Below are positions 22,915 through 33,004 of a DNA stretch of 64,000 nt, piece after piece. Positions within the stretch are counted from its first letter, which is position 1. Each line of letters opens with the position of its first letter. Below the pieces are notes generated by a model that saw only the letters and a list, made by a program, of their open reading frames with translations, had not been told where the DNA came from and made no database searches. Location: assembly GCF_028009165.1 (NCBI RefSeq), contig NC_079243.1, positions 806,001 to 870,000 of the forward strand, given 5' to 3'. The DNA comes from Akanthomyces muscarius (lineage: Eukaryota > Ascomycota > Sordariomycetes > Hypocreales > Cordycipitaceae). A program made the position numbers and the translations under genes.

Positions 22915-24127
22915 ATGTTGTTCGCAAAGATCTTGGCCCTTGCTGGTCTCAGTGCTGCTGCCACTGTCGAGACTAGCAATGTCAAAGGCAAGGCTTTTGA
23001 TCGTTTTGTTGTCATTTACTTTGAGAACCAAAACTATGAAAAGTCGATTGGCGATCGTGAGTAATAGATGCAGAAGTGTCCGAACACGCGGCTAACAGTT
23101 CACAGCCAACTTCAAGTGGCTGACCAAGAAGGGCATTACGCTGTCCAACTACTTTGCCGCCACGCATCCGTCCCAGCCCAACTATATGGCCAGCGTAGCG
23201 GGTGATTACTTTGGTCTTGATGACGACCGCGTTATTGACTCCCCTTCCGAGGTCGCCACAGTCGTTGACCTGCTTGAATCCAAGGACATCTCATGGGCGC
23301 ACTATCAGGAAGACATGCCGTACACTGGGTTCGAGGGCGGTTCATACAAGAACAGCCGGGGCCGCAACGACTACGTCCGCAAGCACAACCCTGCTATCAT
23401 GCACAAGAGTGTCACCGACTCGGGCGACAGACTAGGTCGCGTGAAGAACATGTCGAACATTGACACGGGACGCTCTGAGTTCCACAAGGACCTCAAGAAC
23501 AACGCTCTTCCCCAGTGGATGTTCATCACCCCCAACATGACCTCTGACGGCCACGACTCGAGTGTCACAACGGCCGGCAAGTGGTGCCGCTTCTTCCTCG
23601 AGCCCCTCCTGACGGACCCCAACTTTATGCAAAACACTCTTGTGCTCGTGACATGGGATGAGTCGGAGACGTACTCGCGCAGAAACAACATTCTGGGCAT
23701 CCTCCTCGGCGACGCCGTCCCGCAGCAGCTGGTCGGCACAACGGACAACAGCTTCTACAACCACTATTCTGAAATCTCGACCGTCTCCGCCAACTGGGAC
23801 CTTCCTACGCTCGGCCGCTGGGACGTCGGCGCCAACGTGTACAAGATGGTGGCTGACAAGACGGGCGATACGATTCGCAAGTGGGACAGCGACAAGGAGT
23901 TCCGGAGTTACTACTGGAACAAGTGCTACGGCGGTTACCTCAACTCCGAATCGACCGACATGCCGATCCCCAAGCCCAACCTGGACCTGGACCAGAACAC
24001 GTTCAACGGCCGCCGCATCCTGCAGTCAGTCAAGGACACCTGGGCCGATAGCGACGCACCCACGTATTACACAGACTCTCTCAAGGTTGCGGACTCGCAG
24101 CACCCTCCCAAGGGCTACGAGCCGTAG
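22915..24127 (+). CDS. Secreted acid phosphatase (phosphoesterase / PHOA family)
   Basis: Two exons (22915-23056 and 23106-24127; 49-nt intron with GTGAGT donor and GCTAACAGTTCACAG end) give 387 aa. An N-terminal signal peptide (MLFAKILALAGLSAAATV) indicates secretion. Motifs of the phosphoesterase family (PF04185-type, including fungal acid phosphatases and phospholipase C-like enzymes) are clear: FENQNYEKS at 36-44, HPSQPNY at 68-74, TPNMTSDGHDSS at 189-200 and TWDE at 230-233. The protein most likely releases phosphate from organic phosphate outside the cell. The CACGTG upstream fits phosphate-starvation control, which is inference. Length is normal for the fungal family. Confidence 0.92.
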
Positions 24128-24474
24128 AGCGGGGGCAATCTGTACCAAGCAGGATTAGCTAAAAATGGATTGGTTGGATAAAAAATACCCGATGCACAAT
24201 GTCCTTCTGGAGAAAGTAAATTGGCCGACGTTGCATATGTGTGACATTCCAGAGCCATGTGTGCTAATGTTATTGGGTGCGAGTTCGTCCCGGGGTGAAG
24301 CAGTGCGGAGTATGGCTTGCCAGCATCGTCTGCGGGGCATCGGCGTACTTGCCCCCCCGGACGATCTAGATGAAGCTTATAAAGCTTACAAACTTATGTC
24401 TATTGGTATTTGGCTCGTTATTAAAAATCATTCATTCTTTCATCTTGTGTTCCCACAATATCCTGCTTCCTTGA

Positions 24475-25527
24475 ATGATGGGAGACTCGCCGCAGAGCGT
24501 TATCCCGATTGTCGATCTCGCCGCTTCGGCCCCGACAGAGCAAGCTGCCAACGAGCTATGCAAGGCCTTTCGCGAGGTGGGTTTTGCGTACATAAAAAAC
24601 CACGGTATTCCAGAAGAACGAATCGAAGAAGCATTCTCATGGGTAAGGAGCCTACTGTCGTTAAAACTTGTTCAATTTCTAAGCCGTCCCCAGAGCCACA
24701 AGTTCTTTAATCTCCCGCAGAGCGAAAAGGACAAGGCGCCTCATCCGCCCGAAGGCTGGTACCACCGGGGGTACTCGAGCGTCGGCCGCGAAAAGGTCTC
24801 CCAGAATGTCTTTGACCCGAACTCGCTCGCGCAGCACCGCAAGATCCCGGACCAAAAGGAGTCGTTTGAGCTCGGCCGGGAAGACGACGCCGTCATGCGC
24901 AACATCTGGCCGCCCGCAGCCGCGCTGCCCGGCTTCCGCGAGTTCCTTGTCGACTTTTACGGCCGGTGCAACGCGCTCGAGACGACGCTGCTGACCACCG
25001 TGGCCGTCGGTCTGGGCCTTGATGCCGACTTTTTCGAAAGCTGCCACCGCGGACGCGACAACCAGCTGCGGCTGCTGCACTACCCGCCCTTTGCGGCGGA
25101 GCTGCTCGAGCGCGGCCAGGCCGACTGCATCGGCGCGCACAGCGACTTCGGCACCATGACGCTGCTCTTCCAGGACGCCGTCGGCGGGCTCGAGATTGAG
25201 GACCAGCACCAGGGCGGGCGGTTCCGGCCGGTGCCGTACATACCGGGCACGATTGTGGTGAATATCGGGGACATGCTGATGCGCTGGACGAATGACGAGC
25301 TGCGGTCGACGATTCACCGCGTGCGCACGCCGACAGAGACGGAAGCGAATCCAGAGACGTGCATGCGAATGACTAAACGCCGGTATTCAATTCCGTTCTT
25401 CATCGGCGCGGATCCGAAGACGGTGGTGGATTGCGTGCCGACGTGTCATGGGCCGGAGCGGCCGAAACGGTATGAGCCGGTGACGACGCAGGAATACTTC
25501 ACGATGCGGATGAATGCGCTGTATTAA
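24475..25527 (+). CDS. 2-oxoglutarate/Fe(II)-dependent oxygenase (isopenicillin-N-synthase-like)
   Basis: Two exons (24475-24642, 24694-25527) give 333 aa. The 51-nt intron has a GTAAGG donor and CCCCAG acceptor; it is in frame without stops, but removing it restores the usual 'AFSWS..FFNLP' junction, so splicing is inferred. An N-terminal DIOX_N region (IPIVDL, VGFAYIKNHGIP) is followed by the jelly-roll core. Iron ligands are H205, D207 and H264; the 2-oxoglutarate-binding R286-Y-S288 motif is present. Substrate is unknown: fungal members hydroxylate, desaturate or cyclise diverse metabolites. The 3' end faces the haloacid-dehalogenase gene with about 110 bp between stop codons. ATG 24475 or 24478 may be used. 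Confidence 0.9.
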   Translation: MMGDSPQSVIPIVDLAASAPTEQAANELCKAFREVGFAYIKNHGIPEERIEEAFSWVRSLLSLKLVQFLSRPQSHKFFNLPQSEKDKAPHPPEGWYHRGYSSVGREKVSQNVFDPNSLAQHRKIPDQKESFELGREDDAVMRNIWPPAAALPGFREFLVDFYGRCNALETTLLTTVAVGLGLDADFFESCHRGRDNQLRLLHYPPFAAELLERGQADCIGAHSDFGTMTLLFQDAVGGLEIEDQHQGGRFRPVPYIPGTIVVNIGDMLMRWTNDELRSTIHRVRTPTETEANPETCMRMTKRRYSIPFFIGADPKTVVDCVPTCHGPERPKRYEPVTTQEYFTMRMNALY

Positions 25528-25635
25528 ATTGTAACAAAAGAAGACTGAGACAATTTTCATTATAGAAGCAAATATGTCTGTGCATGGACTAGGTATCAAT
25601 CGTGACGAATTTCCTCGTCGCATTACACCATCGCC

Positions 25636-26361
25636 CTAGCTCTTCTCCGCCGCGACAGCATCCGCCATTTCACCCAGCGTATCAAATTTCCAGTCATACA
25701 CCTCCTTGTCCCTATTTCCCATGACCGCACCAGGCCTCGCGATCCAGCAGCTTTTAATCCCCGCCTTTTGCGCCGGATGATGGTCATGAAACTGACTCTG
25801 CGCCATCTGCAAAATTCCCTCCTTTCCAACCCCCAGCTTCCTCTGCACCTCGTCCATCATGTACTCGAAATTCCGGCTCGCCGGCTTGAAGCTCCCCACG
25901 TCCTCTGCCGTAATCACCAGATCAAACGGCACGCCCTGCAGCGGTCCCGCGTTCGTCGCGCCAAACGCCTCGCGGTCCGTGTTGCTCAGCACCACAAGCT
26001 TGTACCGCTGCGACAGGCGGCGCAGCGCCGCCACGCTGTCGGGAAACGCGGGCCACGTCCCGATGGAGGCGCCAAAGGCGGCGTTCTCGGCGGCGGTCGG
26101 CGGCGGCGCGGGCAGCTGGAACCGCGAGGCAATCTGCGGGTGGATGGCGGCGAGCACGTCGCGGTAGCAGAGGGCTGGCGTGAGGCGCTGCTGCGCGGCC
26201 TCGAGCTCGTGGATGGCATGGAGGAGCTCGGCGCGCGGGGGCAGGGCGCGGCCGCTGGCGGCGAAGAGAGGCTCGAGGGCGGTGATGATGCCCGTCTCCC
26301 AGTCGATGAGGGTGCCGTAGACGTCGAAGCAGAGGACTTTGAAGTCGGTGATTCTTGCCAT
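25636..26361 (-). CDS. HAD-superfamily hydrolase, type II 2-haloacid dehalogenase-like
   Basis: A single exon of 241 aa starting MARITDFKVL. The ATG at 26361 is chosen over an upstream in-frame start because the family begins a few residues before motif I. HAD motifs: D13 in FDVYGTLIDWE (nucleophile), S126 in VLSNTD, K159 in GSFKPASRNF, and D193 in QSQFHDHHPAQ, a form common in fungal members. A cap domain lies between motifs I and II. Members displace halide from 2-haloacids or act on related small phosphorylated or carboxylated compounds; the natural substrate in fungi is uncertain. It is transcribed convergently with the 2OG oxygenase and is probably cytosolic. Confidence 0.88.
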   Translation of the reverse strand: MARITDFKVLCFDVYGTLIDWETGIITALEPLFAASGRALPPRAELLHAIHELEAAQQRLTPALCYRDVLAAIHPQIASRFQLPAPPPTAAENAAFGASIGTWPAFPDSVAALRRLSQRYKLVVLSNTDREAFGATNAGPLQGVPFDLVITAEDVGSFKPASRNFEYMMDEVQRKLGVGKEGILQMAQSQFHDHHPAQKAGIKSCWIARPGAVMGNRDKEVYDWKFDTLGEMADAVAAEKS

Positions 26362-26941
26362 TGTAGAGCGATGAGTGATAATTCGTAAGTTTTGGTGTTC
26401 GTGTGAACTGCATCGGGCTGATCGTAGGATTGCTTTGTACTCCTTCAAGACGCCCTGCGAGTTGTCAATCTGTGGGTCGATGCATCCAGATGCGCCCTCT
26501 AGCCTTGGTAGTGTCAATTCCAAGCAAGGCAAGTAACGTCTGGACGTAAAGAAACACCTTTGTGACTGAAAGGTTCTAGTCGACTGTTGCGTAGTTTTGT
26601 CACGAAGCGTCTATCGAACCATACAATGACTGCGAAACAAGTGCAAGGTCCTGTGAGGTGCTATTCTAGATGCCATCTATTCACATATAATGCCTTGTTT
26701 CGTCTAGGGTAGCGCAGTTTTGGCGAGCTACTTAACTAAGACTAGCTACATCAAATATTTATTTCCTCTCGTGGCGATATGGATCAGAACGGGTTGTCTT
26801 GCGGCCGCTTGCAACGATTTGGAAAGACAAGTGCGATCGCGAGAAGCGATAGCGTCAGCGGCGAGTTTGTCAAAGGATTACACTAGTCGGGGTTAACACG
26901 ACTGTTCCATGCGGACTTCTTCTCAGATTGGCACCTAGCGT

Positions 26942-27340
26942 TTATTGAGGAAAAGGGGAGTAACAAACGTAACACGTACACTCGGAGTCTGAATCAGACT
27001 CGCCGGCGGCAGACTGGGTCGACTGACACCAGCGCCGTTGCAGTCGCCAAATGACGATGGCAGCAGAGGGGAGGGCGAGAAAGAGGCCAGCAATGCCAAC
27101 GATGGCTTCTACTCTGAGACTCATCGAAAGAAGCTCTATTGCGGTGAGAGGTATATACTGCCTGCAGGTTCCAGATAGCATAAGTTTGAGGTGCTCCTCT
27201 TGTCCAGTTGCACAGCCGGTGGATGTTTGATGCGAGACCGGTAGTGCTGAAAGGTGAGGTCGTACGATTAGCAGGCCAATAAGCAACGTAATTGTAGAAA
27301 AGATTAGGTAAATAGGATATCTCGCTGCGGTCGATTCCAA
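26942..27340 (-). CDS. Small two-helix membrane protein, uncharacterised
   Basis: An open frame of 132 aa. It has two clear hydrophobic segments (about residues 9-26 and 79-98), separated by a polar loop with two Cys. A short basic stretch (RLQRR) follows the second helix, then an acidic, Cys-containing tail (ESDSDSECTCYVC). This charge and hydrophobicity pattern is unlikely from random non-coding sequence, but no family was recognised and an intron or a different start is possible. It lies alone between the HAD gene and a gene-free region. Confidence 0.4.
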   Translation of the reverse strand: MESTAARYPIYLIFSTITLLIGLLIVRPHLSALPVSHQTSTGCATGQEEHLKLMLSGTCRQYIPLTAIELLSMSLRVEAIVGIAGLFLALPSAAIVIWRLQRRWCQSTQSAAGESDSDSECTCYVCYSPFPQ

Positions 27341-28772
27341 CTTGAGTACCTCTCATTTTTAATTGACATTACAGTCCGGGGGCTTGAAAGCCTTTTATAC
27401 CGCTCAAGGGCGAATGGTTCGACCGCCCGGGTCCAAGACTCTGTGCTGCAAGTATTGCGCACCTAGCTTTCTCATGGTATCAACCTGCGGGTGAAGTTGA
27501 GCCCGTCGTGGCCGCGGGAAAGGGTCCTGCACCGTGGACAGGCTAGATGTCAGTCATGGTCATCCTAAATTATTGCAAAGCCGCGTCCGAGCAGACAGGT
27601 GCGCCAAGGTGGTGTGGTCGCAACGTGGCCGCATGGTTGCAAGCTACAGCTTTTTTCACAGTACACTGGACATGCACGGAAGGAGCGTGAGACTACGGGG
27701 GCAACCCAAACGCCGCCAGGAGCGGTACCACCCGCTGCGGGCGAGGAGCAAATGGATGCAGCTGATGCCCTTGAATCATCTGCATGGCAGTGGATACACA
27801 TGTGAGAGCTCTTCTGAAAGCATTCAGGTACATTCTGGTATAGCTGTCACCGTGGAGGATCTGCAGCAAAGCCCCCGTCGCCGAGCCAGAGTCATAAAGC
27901 AACGGCCACGGTCACACCCAGCTCCTGAGCCAGAGACAGATTTGGCAGAGTCTGGAACCAGGAGCCTGGAGCGCGCCCACCCTTTGGGGAATGCGGAAAA
28001 GGAAAGACGGGCTGGGTGCGCCCTGTGCGAGTCGGAGCTTGTAATATAGCTGTATTACAAGCGTTACACTAATGACGATGCCGCATCGCATCCCGGCCGT
28101 GGCGGCGCGCTCACCCTCTTTTCATTTCTGTTCTGAAACAGCATACAGCCTTCAGCCACTTTTTGAGACACACTTAGGCACGCGAGCCGTGTATAACATC
28201 CATGGGAGGTATAACCATCTCCAGCGGGCGGCGCTGACACGATTGATTCTGGCAACCGCGTGTAAATGAGCCCGTGTCATGGGGCCCCACCGCGAGTTAC
28301 TTCCACTTGTGACATTTCGGCATTTTGTTATCATCGTTTTCGTTGCTATTTTCTATGCTGTATAGCTAAACCCTTCGAAGTTATAGTATGATTTCTCACA
28401 CTCGAAGAAAGAAAATGATTATCACTGAACGACTGTTGATGGACGGGAATCGCCACCTCGCGCAACGGAAAGTACCCTACCCGCAACTCAGTGTTAAGCA
28501 CGTACACGCAAGGTCGCGCCCCAGCATAAACAAGTCCAATGTGACGGAGCTAGAGACTGCAAGCACCAGAGTTTCATTTTAGACAATTTACTAAACTATT
28601 CTTCTCTCAATTTTGATTCAACCTCGAATTATACTCTATGTGGCGAACCCGACTCGTGAATATTGTTGCTACCCAGCCTTTGTGACCTGCCACCCTACCT
28701 ACACCTTTACCCCGCAACCCAACTTGCACCGCGCAGCTCTACCAGCATAACACAGCGGACGCGCGCATCATC
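27341..28772. other. Intergenic, no gene supported
   Basis: A 171-codon frame (27534-28049, plus) is rich in Arg/Gln and lacks any motif; no splice model improved it. It includes the promoter of the esterase at 28773. Confidence 0.4.
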
Positions 28773-29547
28773 ATGGCTCGAGCTCGTCCTGATCCGATAA
28801 TTATCGAGCCGAGCGTGGCGATAACGTCCCCCGAACAGGCTTCCGCTGTTATTTTCCTTCACGGCCTGGCAGACGACGGCGAATCATTCCGAGGTGAGCC
28901 GTTCTACACCCTGCTCACCATCTGAGCTAACACATCTTACAGATCTCGTCAATCAGTACCAAAACGCGAACAAGCTTCCACATACACTCTGGGTTTTGCC
29001 CACTGCCGCCGAGAACAGAGATGCCATGGCACGCGCGTGGTACGGGCCCTCCAAACTCACACAGCGCCCCACCCCACGCCCTGAGCTTGAAGACGAGGAA
29101 GATTACGAGGGCATCATGGAGAGCTGCCGCTACATCATCTCCATCGTAAAAGACATAAATGCCAGAAATATCCCCACGAACCGCATCGCTTTCGGTGGAT
29201 TCAGCCAGGGATGCGCCTTGTCGCTGGTACTTGGCCTCGCGTCCGAGTATGCCGGCCGCTTTGCGGGCATCTTCGGCTTGATGGGCTACTTGCCGCTGGA
29301 GCAGCAGCTCGAGAGCATCAGAAACAAACATGCACCCGAGGCTAGTCTTGTGGACCAGCCAGTCCTCATTGCGCGGGGAATGCAAGACGCGTTGGTACCG
29401 TCTCGGTACTTCAAGTCGTGTTTCGCGGCGTTGCAGGCGCGCCAGATCCGCAAGATTGACATGCACGAGTACAGCATAGGACACACACTTTCCGGGCAGA
29501 CGCTGGCAGATCTTTGCATTTTTTTGGAAGAGCGATGTGGGTTTTGA
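28773..29547 (+). CDS. Acyl-protein thioesterase / carboxylesterase-like alpha/beta hydrolase
   Basis: Two exons (28773-28893, 28943-29547; 49-nt intron with GTGAGC donor and TTACAG acceptor) give 241 aa. The fold markers are HGLADDGESF (30-39) as oxyanion region, GGFSQGCALS with nucleophile S128, D189 in RGMQDALVP and H221 in YSIGHTLS. This is the abhydrolase_2 family: acyl-protein thioesterase 1 removes palmitoyl from Cys residues, while related fungal proteins act on short esters. The usual HGLGD is HGLAD here, and an acidic insert (ELEDEEDYEG) precedes the helix before the nucleophile, suggesting a paralogue rather than the housekeeping thioesterase. There is no signal peptide. Confidence 0.88.
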
Positions 29548-29728
29548 GTATGGTATATTATGAATTAAGTATGCGACGCCGAGTTCGCGCTGCAGTAGCC
29601 TAAAAAACTGACGCAGTTGCGCTGAAGCGGAGGGTGTGCCCAACAATCGGCGCATCTGCATCTTTCGAGAAAAAGATTGACAAGAAAGAAAGTCATGACC
29701 GTCCCAAAGCCATTCTATATCTGCTCCT

Positions 29729-31537
29729 CTAGTAGTAGATCGGGTGGTTGGGGTCCGAAAGATCAAAGATGACGGCGCTGTGAGGTCGCTGTTCGATTTC
29801 ATTAGCAAAATGCCTTCGAATGTTGCATTTGGGGTATACTTACAGCACCGCCGCGAGTGCGGGTGAAGATAGTCTCAAAGTCGACAGTGCGGTTGAAGCT
29901 GAGAGCACCGTTGTCGAGGATGTCAATCCAGTGGACCTTGTAGTCACCGGGGGTATTGAGGACCGAAATCTTGCGGTTCAATTAGCAGTCGCCACCGAAA
30001 GCACAGAAGTGTTCACTTACATCGCCAGCCTGCACAAAGTAGCCGCAGACGAGGAGGTTCTTCTTGTCGGGCGAAATCTTGACGTAGTGGGGACCAATGA
30101 TGGGCTGCTGCTCGTCGGGGTTGTCGAGGCGCTTGACGTTGTTGAGGTCGGAGATGTCGAGAGCGGCGACGTGGTTGCCGACAGTGAGGGTAAAATAGGC
30201 AAACTTTCCGTCGTCGGAAATGTCCGAGTAGATGGCGACCGACTCCTTAGCCTTGGGGCCGAGTTCGTAGAGGAGCTCGGCGACACCCTGCTTGCCGTTG
30301 GCATCCTTGCGGAAAGGGTAGATGATCCAGACCTGGCCATTCTTGACAGCACTATCAAAATTAGCATGTGCGATTCCAGAGTGGATGACGGTTCTTACGT
30401 GGCGAGGGCAGCGCTCTCCTTGTTACCGGGGATAAACTTGACATCCTGAATACCTTGGCCCTATTCCATGTTAGTGGTCGGAAGAGTAATTAATGACACG
30501 AGAGACTTACATCAGGGATGGTGATGGTGGAGATAATCTTGCGATCGTTCAGAGTCCACAGACGCAGAGTGTTGGCCTTTTGAATGCCCAGAGCAGAGAC
30601 GGGCTTCAGAATGCTGAGCGGGACGACAAAGTCAGAGGTGAGGATGAGGTTCTTCTCAAAGTCGACACTCAGGCCGTGAGGGCTGAACTGCTCTCCAAGA
30701 ATGTTGAGCTGGCGTTTGTTAGCGTCTGCTCAGGAAAAGTTGTTAATCGGCAAAAGACTTACCGTGCCGTCAACGTCCTCGGGCCACTCGTGGATAATGT
30801 TGCCCTTGGCATCGGTCTCGACCAGGCGACCGGGAGAAGTTCCAAGCGCACTTCCCATGTAGGTAATCAGGAAACCACTAGAGCCTGTTAGCAAAGTGTA
30901 GCGTAGTGCTTGATTGTATTAAGTCTTACCCCTCGGGCTTGGCACGGATCTCATCAGTGATGGAGCTGAGCAGGGCTCTGTTGCTGTGAGAGAACTTGGG
31001 GTGGTAAGGATCGCTCGAGTCCCAGTAAAACGCGGTATCCTGCGTCTTTAGCAGCGACAGGAGACCACCACCGACGAGGGTCTTGCCATCCAGGGAGGTT
31101 CCAAGATGATGAGGCGAGTTGCCACTGGTGGGCACATCCGCAATGTGGATAATCTCTCCGAATGTGTCCTTGCGGCCGAGTTAGCATCACCACAGAAATA
31201 AGAGTACGGACAATTCACTCACATCATCAAGACTGATGGCCGTCAGGAAATCTTTGTGGTGGTTGTCACCGGCACCGGTCCAGATGTAGCCAATCTTCTT
31301 GGGCTTGATGTCCTTGGTCTCAAACGCCGGGCTGTCGAGCGGTGGCGTCGGAATCTGCAGAATAGGCAGAGGCGGCGCCAAGTCAACCAGGGGCTCCGTC
31401 ACGCCGGGAATAGAGGGAATCAGAGGGGGTAGGCTGATGCCCAGCGGCGAGCGCTTGCTGACAGAGGTAGCCGGGGAAGCGGCAGCCTTGGCCACCAGCT
31501 GGCTGGCCAGGACCAGAGCAACGCTGGAGAAGATCAT
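29729..31537 (-). CDS. Secreted selenium-binding-protein / methanethiol-oxidase-like beta-propeller
   Basis: Eight exons (31537-31223, 31168-30930, 30877-30763, 30708-30511, 30460-30399, 30351-30021, 29969-29844, 29788-29729) join to 481 aa; introns are 47-55 nt. A signal peptide (MIFSSVALVLASQLVAKAAA) precedes a Pro-rich linker, then the propeller. Family-like segments of the selenium-binding protein group (PF05694; human SELENBP1 is a methanethiol oxidase) are NSPHHLGTSLDGKTLVGGGL, GGFLITYMG with TSPGRLVE, SPHGLSVDF with LTSDFVVP, and the C-terminal RPHSAVIFDLSD. Activity is inferred from family only. A TATA-like site lies about 115 nt upstream. It is divergent from the oxalate decarboxylase gene across about 1.5 kb. 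Cytosolic in animals, but this copy appears exported. Confidence 0.82.
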
Positions 31538-31652
31538 GGTGGGCTAGGGGTGGGTGTGTGCTGGGCGGGAATGAGCAGATTAGAGAATGAATTGAGAAGT
31601 TGGCTGCTTTGTGCTTGGATATGAGCAAGATATGAGAAGATTATCCTGTACT

Positions 31653-31659
31653 TATATAT
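31653..31659 (-). promoter_or_regulatory. TATA-like element of the SBP-like gene
   Basis: TATATAA on the minus strand about 115 nt upstream of the ATG at 31537. Motif and distance only. Confidence 0.4.
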
Positions 31660-33004
31660 CCCATCCTGCGTCCAACTCGACGGCTCTCCTGACAATCTCC
31701 TCTCCCCCCTCCGGATCCTCGCACCTCGCTTACACGGCGCAGGCATGCAGTTACGTGATGCCATACAGAACACACACCGAGACCACCAGAATAAGCAAGG
31801 GAGAAAACTGCATGTCTTGGATTTCTTTCCCGTTTGTGCGTAGCGCAGATGGCGACGAAAGCCACAATGATGGCGGCGGCGGCGACAGCTCTACTAACAA
31901 AGGAGCGGACACTCCTGTTTAGTGTGAGGCCCTGGCCGCTTGGAGACTCTGAGAGCTGGGCTGCGGATCTGCACTGAGCTAGAGAATGGCGAAGTGAGAC
32001 TGTAACTATGATGTGTAGATCGAATTCAGACTAGATTCCTCTGCTGAAATAATGCATTGTCTCGCGCGGGCTTGGCAGAACGCAACTACACGCTTTGTTC
32101 TTTTACACGCGAAACTGTTATATCAAATCTCTTTGCGATGAATAGACATGTCCAGCAATATATCTTCCGACACTTCGGAGTTATATAGAGTACTGCATCA
32201 GTGGAACCTGGGGCGCATGATGCGGGCGCCATCGTCCCGAGCAGCTGGTGCAGCTCGACCTGGACGCCTCGCTTGGCAACCCCAGGCCGATCCAGCGCCC
32301 CCCGTTTACTTGGAGCATAAAATAAAGCATAATTTAAGGAGCCCCGTACCCAAAATAGGGAAAAGCAAGCCACATTTCCCAGTCGGCAGTTTTTCGCCCG
32401 CTGTCTGTCATATCGGGCCAAGCAGCCTCTCCCGTCCGAGCGCAGACGATGGACACAATTCGCGATCCGCATGGCGTGATCCGACACGATCCCTCCCCTC
32501 TCTCCCCGAGAAACCCAATGCAACGACGGCCCTGTCATGCGGGATATTTCTCAACTGCCGCATGAATAAAAGTCAAATCGATCGACGAATGAGATGTTCG
32601 CAATTTTACAACTGTACCAAGCTCTTTTGGACAGCTTAATTTCAGGAAGCTGAGCGATCCGGCGAGTAGCGTACTGCATCTCATTCCGCAACCCTATGTC
32701 GCCATTTTGGCACGCGTGCACACCCATGCACGCTGAGAGAAAAAAAGAAAACATGACAAACAAGCCAATAAGCGACGAGCCGGTGCAGCTGTAGTCGTGA
32801 GTTTTGCGAAAACTGAGCTGCGGATTGCCAAATCAAATCAAATCAAACTCAAGGCATCCTAGCAAGGTGTTTACAACGCCGATACCGTTCACGTGCACGT
32901 AGCTGTAAAGCAGCAATAAATAAAACGACAGGCCCCCTTTCCTCCAGCTCAGCTGCTATGTAGTAAGGAAAAGAGAAGCGAACGAAAGTTTGCCATCATT
33001 CATC
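31660..33004. other. Divergent promoter region between SBP-like and oxalate decarboxylase genes
   Basis: No gene supported. It contains a short CAAAT tandem run near 32829-32847, a CACGTG directly followed by CACGT at 32890-32900, and an AATAAATAAAA stretch about 90 nt upstream of the oxalate decarboxylase ATG that may serve as its TATA element. Confidence 0.45.
32890..32895. promoter_or_regulatory. CACGTG E-box in the divergent promoter
   Basis: A CACGTG palindrome followed immediately by a second CACGT half, about 110 nt upstream of the oxalate decarboxylase start. It is a candidate bHLH site; chance occurrence is possible. Confidence 0.3.

Noticed and set aside
24679..25317. 212-codon minus-strand frame
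   Set aside because: Antisense to the 2OG oxygenase, which has a full HxD..H and RxS set.
19256..26361. Secondary-metabolite gene cluster around the 2OG oxygenase
   Set aside because: No polyketide synthase, peptide synthetase, terpene cyclase or P450 is present in the window apart from the 40-residue adenylate-enzyme fragment at the far left edge; the genes look like independent enzymes.
27534..28049. 171-codon plus-strand frame
   Set aside because: Arg/Gln-rich without any domain or conserved pattern, overlaps other frames, and no plausible splice model improved it.
28927..29808. 293-codon frame antisense to the thioesterase-like gene
   Set aside because: It mirrors the coding sequence of a gene with an intact catalytic triad; its own translation has no motif.
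29820..30449. 209-codon Val/Glu-rich plus-strand frame
   Set aside because: Antisense shadow of the SBP-like gene exons and introns; composition reflects the codon bias of the real strand.
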